NCBI GenBank assembly: GCA_028386065.3
Contig: JAKUCV010004208.1
Coordinates: forward strand, 47,969-111,968
Length of the DNA: 64,000 bases
Source of the DNA: Turnera subulata
Lineage: Eukaryota; Streptophyta; Magnoliopsida; Malpighiales; Passifloraceae
Direction of reading: 5' to 3'
A model generated the notes under the pieces. The model did not search any database and was not told where the DNA came from. It saw nothing but the letters and a program-made list of their open reading frames with translations. This document shows positions 48,051-59,862 of the stretch, piece after piece. Both the position numbers and the translations under genes were made by a program. The stretch's first letter is position 1. Every line of letters begins with the position of its first letter.

Positions 48051-49420
48051 AAAAAATCGGGATGCTATAAGTCTCAAAACCAGAACAGGCTTATCAAGTC
48101 AAAGTTAACGCCGACAAACCATCCATAATAACTTGTGGTCAAAAGCATAATAAAACATAAACAACATTCCGATAAAATATGCAGTGGAAAAAAATAACAA
48201 AACCAGGGTAAAAAATATAAGTCACATGCGGGGTCGACCTTAAGGATCCGTCCATGAAAGGAAAGGCACAACTACCTGCTGAGATAGAATTGCTGAAACT
48301 CGGTGTGGTAAAAGCAACCAGCACGCTGCTAGGGATCTGTAAACCAAGATGTTAATTTTTATGAGTCGCCTACTCAATGAACAGAATAAGACAAACATGC
48401 AGGCAGGCAAAGACAGGCTCGTAGGCAAGTAAGTCCACGAGCATTAGTACACACACATACACTCAACATGTATCACATACCAGACAACAAGTGTTTTATA
48501 GGTTATTTGATTATAGCATTTCATTTTATTATTTAGGGCCCTCTACTATGTACGTCGAGCGTGGTAACGTGGATGGTCCCCTTGATTACTTTAGTTACTA
48601 AGAGCATTCCTCAAAGAGGCGCTGCCTTGAGGAAGATGGGTGTACCCCTTGGTTATTTATACCTAGTTTTGGTATGTACTGGGTGCACCCCTCGTAGAGC
48701 CGTCGGCCACTTGAGATATTTCAGCGGTTATTTGCTTTTCGGAATTTACCCCTTCCGATGTGTTAGTATTGAGGACTTGAGTCCTAGTCTCACCAGATGC
48801 TACAGAGCCCGACGCTCATAGTAGAGGGGCCTAATTGTAAAATATTCTAATAAATCTTAAGGATCATAATCACAATACAATTATGAAAGACATATATGGG
48901 ATGGAAGTCCGATGATGACTTCTAGTGTGCATTGTGGCTTGTTTTGTGTACTGTGACTTTTACTACTAGGTACGGGTGTATTTATGCTTGATTTGTAATT
49001 GTATACTTTGGTTTATTTATTTTATGGTGAGACAGTGGTTTGGTCTCACCCCTCACTTTTACACACAGGTTGGCTGATAGTGGATCAGGAATGCATTCAG
49101 GTAATTGTGTCTACTTAGCTTCGGGTCAAATCCATAGTCAGCATGCATAATTGTTAATGATTGATCATATGTATATATATATTCTGCTTCATCTCTTGGT
49201 GAGGTTATTCCTCGCGCATGATATTGCAATGTTTTTTTTTCTATTTTTTTTGGCGATATTGCTAGTTGGGATTATTTTCATGATATGATGTATTGGGGTT
49301 GTCGCACTATGGCATTGTATTGCTTGATGATTTTCGTGTCCCGGGGATGATAAGGATAATTTCATCATTTTATAGTTTATTTATATTTTATATTAATAAA
49401 TTGAGATACGAACATTTCAG
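48050..49420. repeat. LTR-derived sequence in head-to-head orientation
   Basis: The right half (48790-49100), read on minus, matches the LTR at 62691-64000 in order: AACCTGTGTGTAAAAGTGAG, GACCA...CACTGTCTCACCATAAA, AGTCATCATCGGACTT, then CCTCTACTATGAGCGTCG. The left half has GGGCCCTCTACTATGTACGTCGAG on plus at ~48535. The two CTCTACTATG blocks (~48541 and ~48825) therefore face each other across ~280 bp. The left arm is more diverged and may come from another family member. Confidence 0.6.
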
Positions 49421-50480
49421 TTACTAGTGCTAAGCTAATCTTAAATATTTGAATATTTAAGAGTAAAGGATGCAAATTTATGGATGATTAAAATATGAAA
49501 ATATTCATGCATTTATTAATTACTACAAAAAGGTTATGAAATACATGAATTGTGATTAATGGGACAAGATTATTAGTTGAGATGTATTTTATTGTTTTAC
49601 CACAAGAAAAAACTACTACAATGATCATTTAGCTATAAAGTTTAATGCTGATCACTTAACAATTTAATGGTTCAGTTACATTTGTGAGACTTCCATGGAT
49701 ATTATGTTGGGTAGTTATTGTGTTGTTCCAAGTTCTTGATAGTTTAATCTTCAAACTTCTTTTAGAAGTATCAAAAGATGATTATTACTGCATCAGATTA
49801 ATCTCATGTTACCAGATGCTTAGGACCCTTTTCATGTTCGTTCCAACAAAGCTTATAAGATAAAAGGAAATGTCAAGATTTCCAATTAAGAATGACTCAA
49901 AATCCACATCCTGCAATTGAGCTTATAGTGAATCATGTTCATTAGTTTAGTATTTTCACTACTACTTTTTTTATTAATCTTGTCGATAGTGATTGTAAGG
50001 TAAATTAGGCAATCTTTGTTCCCTATGACGTATATGGGTTGTTAATGTCATCGGATTGTCTTTGCTAGTGGCAAGGTGACAAGTTTGTTTTGAGTTTTGT
50101 ATGGGATAAAGAGTTAAAGACTAATGATCATTATTTTAGAGGTCTCTGCTGCAAGGGCTTTGCCCTCTTATTTTGACGGTGTCTGGTGGATAGTGATTGT
50201 AAGGTAAGCAATGTAGGCTTTAGTGATGATGTAAACTCTTCTTAAGGCAAGCAATTATCTGCTTTGGGTATTTTTGTGACTATTGTTAAATGTGAAAGTT
50301 TGATTGATTATTAAGTAGTACTTAGGTGTTAAGTAATTGGTACTTTGACAGTCATAATCATTTGGAGTCCTCTTTCTTGTTTATTTGCAGAGTTATAATT
50401 ATAAAATTAATTGTATATATTATGTTATGCCATGATGATAATAAATTAGCATTAATATTTTGGGGGGCTTTGGTTCCATA
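49421..50480. other. AT-rich stretch, no recognised gene
   Basis: It is rich in short stops on both strands. A GTGATTGTAAGGTAA phrase recurs near 49990 and 50200, a possible small local duplication. Nothing else is supported. Confidence 0.4.
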
Positions 50481-51941
50481 ATAGGCTAGAGAAGCCTTAT
50501 ATTGGAGGGTTTGAGCTTGATAGAGAGATTGGTCTTGATTATATTTCTCTTGTGGAGTTATTTCAACCTGTTGAGTAGTTTTATAAATTTCCATATCAGA
50601 GTACGAAAGAGTTGCAACAAATTGAATATGAATGCAAAAAGGGTACTATCCACATCTATGTCAAGCAGGCATGGAATAATCATGACATTTTAGGTGAGGA
50701 AGAAGATAATAATCCTGATACAGATAGTGATGAAAAGGAAGATTTACAAACACATAATGAAGAAGTAGATGCAAATCATGAAGATGTGGAACATACAGAA
50801 GATGCTTTAGATAACATTGATCTTGAGGATTTTCTTGAGGAAGAAATACAAGAAGAAGTAATTGAAGCAAATAAAGAAATTCAAAAAGTAAGAGACACAT
50901 CAAGTTGTTGCAGAAAATGTAGAAACTATAGAAATACAAAAAATGCAAAAACTACCAAAAAAAAAGCAAAAAGTGTAGAAAATGCAGAAAATAAAAACAT
51001 TGCAGCAGATGGTAGTCAGGAGGAAAAAGATTTTGTCCCACCTAACATATCAAATATTGAAAATGATGATGCTGATTTCGAATCATCTTTTTGGTAGGAA
51101 GAAGAGTATGCGCCAATAAATAGTGATCATGATGTTACAATGACAAGCAAGGGGAAGAGACATGCAGTTGAAGAAGATAATGAGTCAATAGATAATCATG
51201 ATGATGATGCAACGAGAAGCAAAGGAAAAAAACCTACAGTTGAAAAATGGATGGGGACTAATGAAATAGTGGTGTTAAATGAAATATTGGGTGTGTTAAG
51301 TAAAGAAAAAAGACATGAAGGAGAAGGTAGTTCAATGATAGATGCTTGAGATTTAAACTGGGATCGAGAAATGTTAGAACTAAAAATTGAGAAGCCTAAC
51401 TCATTCAAATAGTGAACCTCCTAGTAAATCAAACTAGTACACATCCCGTGAAATACACGGGCGTGGAAATTGGGTTTGATTACATCAGGATTACTTTTTT
51501 GATACTAATTAAATTTATTTACATGATATTATTTATTTTTAAGAATAAATTGAAAATTAGAATATTTTAAATCCTTCTTTGATAGTTACCCAGCATACTA
51601 ATATTTATTTTTATGTAAAAATTTAAAATAATATTTAATTATTTACATAAAATAATACAAGAAAAATAATGATGAAAATGCATAAAAAAAAATACAACCA
51701 ATATAAATTGCAAAAACTTAGTTCCAGGATCTTATTATCTTATCATCATCTTTTCATTATTGTTAGAAAAAGATAAACAACTAACTGAAGATAATTGTAT
51801 AATGCATAAAATAAAATATCCATATCCATATTTTATGATTTTGTTAAACCAATTAATGTGGCTCTATAATATGAAGCCACATGTCTTATTCATATTCTTT
51901 TATACTTCCAGGTGTCATCTCTTCAATCGGTGCAGAGATGT

Positions 51942-51971
51942 ATCTTGCTATATATATATATATATATATAA
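51942..51971. repeat. TA microsatellite in MULE-3
   Basis: A run of about 14 TA units in a probable intron just before the DNA-binding-domain exon. Confidence 0.9.
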
Positions 51972-52521
51972 TAGATTTTTTCCAATTAATGAGCACACTG
52001 ACATGAGGAAGGAGATACAACTTAAGGAGGGAATGAAGTTCAAGGATTTTAGAATTTTTAAGGGGGCTCTTAAGGAATATACTCTTGAAGCTAGTCATGA
52101 CTTTGTCTATATTTACAATGAGAGCAGAAGGATCGCAACTAAATATGCTAATGGCTTCCCATGGAGAATTTATTCTTCTCCAGAGCCAAAGAGAGACTGT
52201 TTGATGATTAAAAGTATGAAGTTGAGGAGCACAACCGCGGTAAAAACATATGAAATGCCAGCAAGTGTGAAAGAGCTAAGAATATTGTGTTCAACATTAT
52301 TAGAGGTGATGAAGGCCAACAATACTACTCATTGAAGAACTACTATGAGGTTGTCTTGAAGTACAATCCAGGAAGTACAGTGAAGTTGTCAGCTCTAGAT
52401 GGTGTATTCCAAAGGATTATATACGCTTCAATGTCTACAAAATAAGATTCAAAAGAGGGTGTGGGCCTTTTATAGGGATTGATAGCTGCGACTTGACGGG
52501 TGACTACAAGGGTTAACAACT

Positions 52522-55128
52522 TGAAACGCCCCGATCCGTTTTTACCGTTATACACAGTAAATCCGTGGGACCACGTACTATTACAGAATCCTTGACAGAT
52601 AAATATTACAAGTCAACAATAACAATACAACAACAGTACTTGTCCCGATACGGAGACATTATTACAGCAAGCAACAGAAGTAGAGTGACAAATGCAAGCC
52701 GCGGAAGTCTTAATACAACACAACAACAGTAATGAAAATGATGCAACGCAGGATGGATCCGGGCCTGGCAGAGGGTGCGCCACAGCATACCTCGAACGTA
52801 CCTGAACTACGCACAATCAAGCTACGTGACCGGGTCACGCAGGCGAGGGGTGAGTCCGAAGTGCTCACCGGGTAAAATCCATAAGCAATATACATATACA
52901 AGCAACCGATAATAATCAAGTCACATCAACAACAACTAACTAAGGTTCTCACAAACCTAAAATAACACACACTTCGTGATTCTAGACACGCTATATCAAT
53001 TTTATTATCAGGGCCCCTATCATTAGTTAAATGGTGGCCGTCGCCAGGTAGTCAAGCTAGCTAGCCCGTGGACCCCGCCTTGGTACCTCCACGTATAACT
53101 GGCACAGACAGGGAGCAGACCCCAAGCACACTCTCCCCCAGCGCCTAAATAAAAATTGGTACAGACAGGGAGCAGACCCCAAGCACACTCTCCCCCAGCA
53201 CCATAAAAATAAGACTACCATCAGGCTATTCCAACATTTAACCGTGACTTACTAGATGTCTAAGTGTTTTCAATTTTATTATTTCTTTTTCCTCAACTTG
53301 TCACCACATTACTATTAACCGACCCATATTCATTATCCCGAGCAGGCTCACGGCCTCTCCGGTCGTCTGGATAATAACTTAACCAAACTGTCATCACAAA
53401 ATAGTGCCCCTGGTACTCAACTCACACAATTCTCACAGTCAACAACAACAGTAATAAACTTACTTATACCAACAATTCCAACACCATCAATAACATCAAC
53501 AGTAGCAATAATTTCAACAACATCAACGGCAACAATTATCAACTTAATTCATCTCACAACAAACCATTCACAGCCACAAAGTATTATACCAGCAAATATC
53601 ACACATAGTAAACAAACAACAACTTGATATCACGGGCAGTATATAAATATTTACTTATCTTCACCTTAGCCGATAAATTCCTCGGGAGTTTCGTCCACGG
53701 GTTCCAAGCCCTCGTTCATGTCCTCTTCACCTAGATGTATTAACATATAATCACACAAATGCACAACAAAATGATATGCATGTATAATTGTCTATTTCCA
53801 AAACTTTTTTTAGTACCATTATTACATAGTTATTATTTTTACCCAATTTATATTCTTGGTAATATTAATAATAATGATTATACCACATGTTTATCTTTTT
53901 AATATATTCAGAATATATATGTCCATATATTATTTTACCGTTATTGATATCCCGTTAATATAGTATGATTATCGAATCCTATGTATGTATACTAAATAAC
54001 TGTTCAGCCCATAATAATTTGATGAAAGCCCATGAGCAGCCCTTGGTTCAGCCCAGGCCATGTGCATACGGCCCACTCAACGACCCAACCCGCAACTCAC
54101 CAAGACCCGGCAGAAACTGGACCCGGTCGTTGCAGCTACAAGACGAGGGCGGCTGTTGGCATTCGACTGCGGCGGCGGTGGGATGCGAGGAAGGAGAGCG
54201 GCACGGCGAGGTGTGCTGTCGGTACTGCAGTGCGGGCAGAGGAAGGCGGCGAGTCAGGTGAGAGCTGTAGCGAAGAGGTGCGTCTTCAGTGCCCGTCTCT
54301 GGCTCGGTGGCTCACAATGTCGCTGGCGTCGGGTGGAGCGACTCAACGAGGCGACGTGGCAAGGAGGCGGCGACTGATGGTGTTCGTTGACAGCAGCAGG
54401 GTGACGGCGGTGGTTGCAGGCTTGGGTCCGAGAACGGCAGCATTACTTAAAGCTGCAAGTTCGGGCGCTGCGTGCAGCGAGAGGACAACGGCGAGGTGCA
54501 GGGAGGAGGAGCTCGAAAGCGGCGCGACGTAGGGAGGACGATGGCGCGGCTTCCTACAGGTGTGATGAAGGCGGCGACTGGAGGGTGACGCGGAGAAGGA
54601 GGCGGCATCGGCGGTGGCTGTTTTGTGTTTTTTTTTTATATATATATATGTATTGAATGGAAAAAAAGTTGGGTGGTTTGGACGATGATGGGTTTCAAGT
54701 TTGCGTGTACTGAACCTAGAGAACTCGGGTGATTTAATGCAGAAAAAATAGGACAGGAAGCATGGGATGCTGTCGGTGGCACAGGAAAAAAAAAGCAAGA
54801 ACAGTGAAAAAGGCGGTGCAGGAGCTCTATCATGCAGAGCGGGCTTCGTCCGGACCAGCAAATAACTATTATACCCCCATACCTTTATCGCTGGTCCGTT
54901 AACTCGAGGATAAATCTGACTTTTTTGAAGATTCCTGGACCCGAAAAGTTCCAACTTTGGTCCGTAAAATCCGCAAAAAAATCCCAAACGTGGGAGAGAG
55001 CTCGGTTTTAGAATTCGATGCCCGATTTATCATGAAATAATTACCAAAGATTATTTTATATGGTAAATTACTGTATAAAGCATTTTACAGTCCCGGTAAA
55101 AATATAAATTTTTACCCGGGCTGTTACA
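52522..55128 (-). repeat. 3' LTR of the gypsy element
   Basis: 2607 bp. It contains an internal tandem duplication (CAGGGAGCAGACCCCAAGCA units at ~53101 and ~53158, period 57) shared with the other LTR, and a GC-rich block at 54100-54620. Long frames in that block appear in both LTRs with frame-breaking differences and are not genes. Confidence 0.93.
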
Positions 55129-55163
55129 GTCTACCCCCCTTAAAAGAATTTCGTCCCTGAAAT

Positions 55164-58100
55164 TCACTCCGATCCGATGAATTGATGCGGATACTGGGAT
55201 CGCATGTGCTCCTCGACTTCCCATGTTGACTCGTTAGCGGAATGCTTACTCCACTTGACCTTTACCATGGAAATGGTGCGGTTCCGTAACTGCCGTACTT
55301 CCCGAGCAAGAATATGTTCCTGTACTTCTGTGTAGGTAAGATCTTCTGCCACTTCAACATCCACCGGGGCCACGATATGACTAGGATCTGATCGGATATC
55401 TCCTCAGTATAGAGACGTGAAACACATCATGAATGCGTGAAAGCTCTTCAGGTAAGGACAACCTGTATGCCAAAGGTCCGATCCTCCCAACGATCTCATA
55501 TGGTCCGATATACCTTGGACTCAGCTTCCCTCTTTTTCCGAACCTGATCACTCCTTTCCAGGGTGCAACTCTAAGAAAAACCTTCTCACCGACGTTATAC
55601 TCCATCTCACGTCGGTGTTTGTCGGCATAGCTCTTTTGCCGATCCTGAGCAGCTCTCATGTTCTGCTTCACTGTCTGAATCTTGTCAACTATTTATTTGA
55701 CTAAATCCGGTCCAATGATCGGTCTCATACCTTCTTCATCCCAACATACCGGACATCTACACTTCCTTCCATAGAGGGCCTCAAAAGGTGGCATACCAAT
55801 GCTGGAATGGTAGCCGTTGTTATACGCAAACTCTGCCAAGGGTAGGTACTTATCCCAACTCCCACTGAAGTTGAGTGCACAAGCTCTAAGCATGTACTCA
55901 AGTGTCTGTATAGTCCTCTTAGACTGTCCATTTGCCTGAGGATGAAAAGCGGTATTGAAGCTCAACTTGGTTCCCAGCGCTGCTTGTAAACTCTTCCAGA
56001 ATCGTGATGTGAATCTGGGATCTCTGTCTGAGACTATGGACTTTGGAATTCCACGTAATCTCACAACTTCAGCAACATACTTACTCTCCAACGTGTCCAT
56101 GGTATCAGTCTGGCGAATGGGGAGAAAATGAGCCGATTTTGTTAATCGGTCAACGATGAACCAAATAGCATCATGTTGCCTCCGAGTCATCGGTAACCCA
56201 ATCACAAAATCCATGGTGATCATCTCCCACTTCCACTCTGGTATTGTCAACAATCTTAACTTGCCTGCTGGAGTTTGATGTTCGGCTTTCACCTGTTGGA
56301 TGCATCTTGCGACATACTCTGCTACGTCCTTCTTCAAACGAGGCCACCAAAAATGGCTCTTCAGGTTCTGATACATCTTGGTGCTTCCAGGATGCATCGC
56401 ATACAGCGTCATATGACCTTCCTCCAAAATCTGAATACGCAAATTCTGACATTGGGTACACATACCCATTTCCCAATCATCAGTGCTCCATCCTCAGCTA
56501 TATGGAACTTGTCTTCTTTTCCACTCCTTACTCCTTCCTTTAGCTTGACCAGGTCGGGATCTCCATCTTGTAACTCCACTATCCATCCTCTTAGGTTGGA
56601 CTTGGCACTCATGTGTGCCAGCAAAGCTCCTGTATCATCCACTGTCAAACCAACTCCCAACTTCCTTAACTTGATAAGTGAAAACATCGAGTAACTAGTG
56701 GAGGCATCATCCGATTGTCTCCGGCTCAAAGCATCAGCTACCACATTAGCCTTTCCTGGGTGATACTCGATAGTACAATTATAATCATTAAGCAACTCAA
56801 CCCAGCGTCTTTGTCGCAGGTTAAGCTCCTTCTGAGTCATGATGTATTTAAGGCTTTTGTGGTCGGTGAAGATTCGACACTTCTCTCCAAACAAGTAGTG
56901 TCTCCAAATCTTCAGAGCCAAGATCAGAGCTGCATCTCAAGATCATGAGTCGGGTAGTTCTTTTCGTGAGTCCTTAGCTGTCTGGAGGCATAGGCAATCA
57001 CTCGTCCTTCTTGCATCAGCACAGCTCCTAAGCCAAGGCCCGATGCGTCACAAAACAACACGTACTCAACTCCTGGCTTTGGTACTATTAGCACTAGTGC
57101 CGTGGTCAACTTCTTCTTAAGCTCCTCAAAACTCTGTTGGCACTCCGGGCTCCAAACAAAAGCTTGTTCTTTCCTCAATAGCTTAGTCATGGGACTGGCT
57201 AATAAGGAAAAACCTTCTATGAACCTCTGATAGTATCCTGCAAGGCCAAGACTCCTGACTTCGGACACATTCTTAGGAGGCTCCCACTCCAACACAGCCT
57301 TAACTTTGGCAGGATCAACCTTTATTCCATCCCCGCCTATAATATGTCCGAGGAAGGAAACTTCTCCAAGCCAAAATTCACACTTGCTGAATTTGGCATA
57401 CAGCTGCTTCTCCCGTAACCTTTGAAGCACTATCCTCAAATGCTCTTCGTGCTCCTCCTTACTCTTGGAGTAGATGAGGATATCATCGATTAAGACCACA
57501 ACAAACTTATCCAGGAATTCATTCAGTACCAAGTGCATCAAGCACATGAATACTGCCGGTGCATTGTTCAAACCGAAGGGTACAACAGTGAATTCGAAGT
57601 GGCCATACCGTGTGCGAAAAGCTGTCTTTGGTATGTCCTTCTCCGAAATCTTAATCTGGTGATAACCCGATCTGAGATCAATCTTTGAAAACACCGTTGC
57701 TCCTTGAAGCTGATCAAAAAGATCATCAATCCTCGGTAACGGGTACTTGTTCTTGATTGTCACCTTGTTTAACTGACGATAGTCTACACACATTCACAGA
57801 CTACCGTCCTTCTTCTTCACGAACAAAACTGGTGCACCCCATGGTGAGGTACTAGGTCTGATGAAACCTTTCTCCAGTAGTTCGTCTAGCTGCTTCTTCA
57901 GCTCCTGAAGCTCTGTTGGTGTCATCCTATATGGTGCCATCGAGATTGGTGTAACTCCAGGTACAAGCTCAATGGTATACTCAACCTCTCTGTCGGGTGG
58001 AAAACCTGGTAAATCATCTGGGAAAACATCAACAAACTCCCTCACAACTGATACATCTTCCGGGGTAGGATCTTGTGTTTATTCGCCTGGAATGTGGGTC

Positions 58101-59746
58101 AGCAAAGCATCTGGACCATGTTGCTTCATTTCGTAACCCTGGGTAGCAGAGATACTACATATGGTTTTAGTCCTCCCCACTCCAGACAAAACAATCAACC
58201 GACCTTCGGCGGATGTCAACCTCACTTGCTTAGCTCGACAATCCACCAAAGCTTGATACTTTGACAACCAATCCATACCTAAGATTATATCAAATCCTCC
58301 CATGTTCATGACAATGAGTCGAGCAGGAAAGGTTTCGTTCTCGAGTACTAACGGTACATCCTTACAAACTCTTTCTAACCTTACTATGATGCCTGCGGGT
58401 AATCTAACCCTCATCGGTTTTTCTAGAGATATATCTTCACAGTTATGTTTCATAGCATAGGTTTGAGCTGTAAAGGAATGCGTTGCTCCAGGATCAATTA
58501 ATGTAAATGCAACACTACCATGTACTGTAAAGATACCTGCTATAACTTGGGCAGCATCAGGGTCTTCTTCCGCGGTGATGACAAAAGCTCTGGGGACTGC
58601 TGTGCTTTAGTTAGCTCCTGATTGGGTCCTTGCGGAAGGATTCCCACGACCACGTCCTTGTCCATGGGCTCTAGATCCACTTGGCACGCTAGCCACAGAG
58701 GCTTGAACTGTTGGTGCCAGTGTAGAGTTACTGACTCTCCCAAACTTTGGGCATGCATAACGATAATGTCCCAACTCATTGCACTCGAAGCATCTGACCA
58801 ATGATATGGGACGTCGAAAGCGGTTTTCTCCAGAATTGGTCACACCAGATCCACTCCATCCTCCAGTTGAAGCTCCGCAGTTGTTAGTCCAACCACGTCC
58901 ATGAGTCATCTGCTGATACTGTCCTCGTTCAGCTGTAGGTGCACTAGCGGCAGGTGCATATGGCTTCTTGTTCTGACTAGGAGGAACCTGCGGTGCATTT
59001 CTCTTCCGACGATACTCTTGTTAATCATGCCATGTAACTTCAGCATTCTGAGCATCCCTTACCATGTCCTGATATCCAGCATAATCCTTGCATCCCATAA
59101 TAGCTCGGATGTCAGGATGTAGACCTCTCCAGAAACGTTGGCATTTGGCTTTGGTTGTTGCCACCAGATCTCCAACATACAAGGACAAACGATCAAACTT
59201 CTTCTCATACTCCGTCACGGTTATATTATCCTGGCGCAATTCCAGGAATTTGTGCTGCATGCGTTCCTGAAATTCTTCAGTAAAGAACTTATCCTTGAAC
59301 ATGGTCGTGAACTCAGCCCATGGCATCACCACTGGTTTCGGAAGGTCTCTTGTGGTAGATTCCCACCATGTTGCTGCTTCTTACCAGAGAGGAGAAGCGG
59401 CATAGTTCGCCCACTGGTCAGTTGTGCACCTGATCTTAAGCATGACCCTGACGATCTGACGTAACCACTCGTCCGCCTCACAAGGGTCAGTCGCTCCTGA
59501 GAAAGGCTCACCTCCAAGCTCAGATAGCTTGGTAAAAATAGGGTCTTCGACTGGTCCCCCAGCTATCTGTCGATGAAGGATCTGGGTCATCATGTGCATC
59601 ATCTGCAGGGACATCTGGTATGGCATACCCGGTACCCCATCGTAGACATGTGGTTCTTCTTCGTCTGCTTGTGGTTAAACGATTGACACTTGGTCCTCTT
59701 CCAATTGCTGTTGGGCGGCATGCTGGTGTCCCTCAGCCGGATCCAT
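55164..59746 (-). pseudogene. Gypsy gag-pol polyprotein gene, multiply broken
   Basis: Gag starts at 59746 (MDPAEG). Then come a zinc knuckle CFECNELGHYRYAC (~58775-58815), the protease with DPGATHSF (~58480), RT with [18 protein letters not shown] and [11 protein letters not shown] (57794-57100), RNase H with [14 protein letters not shown] and [10 protein letters not shown], integrase, and a chromodomain (55164-55310: REVRQLRNRTISMVKVKWS). One frame runs through most of gag-RT. It is cut by stops at 59675, 59381, 59021, 58607, 58079 and 57794, and shifts occur near 56937, 56440-56470 and 55375. In integrase, the zinc finger has lost its last Cys-x2-Cys spacing (ARCIQQ), and the catalytic Glu position reads Lys (NGQSKRTIQ). 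The copy cannot encode its own mobility. Confidence 0.92.
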
Positions 59747-59862
59747 CTCGTCCTTCCTATATGAAGATGTATGCATGAGTATCATATTTATAGCATGTGG
59801 AGCAGGATATGCACAGACAATCAAACAACAACAAGGACCTACAGCCCGCTCCGCTACCAAAA

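Noticed and set aside
51440..51475. Helitron end suggested by CCCGTGAAATACACGGG
   Set aside because: There is only one short palindrome, with no terminal CTRR, no TC start and no Rep/Helicase. It lies in a probable intron of MULE-3.
54032..54532. Long GC-rich ORFs in the gypsy LTRs (also 61485-62288 and reverse strand)
   Set aside because: The same block in the other LTR has indels that change the frame. Composition explains the open frames on both strands.
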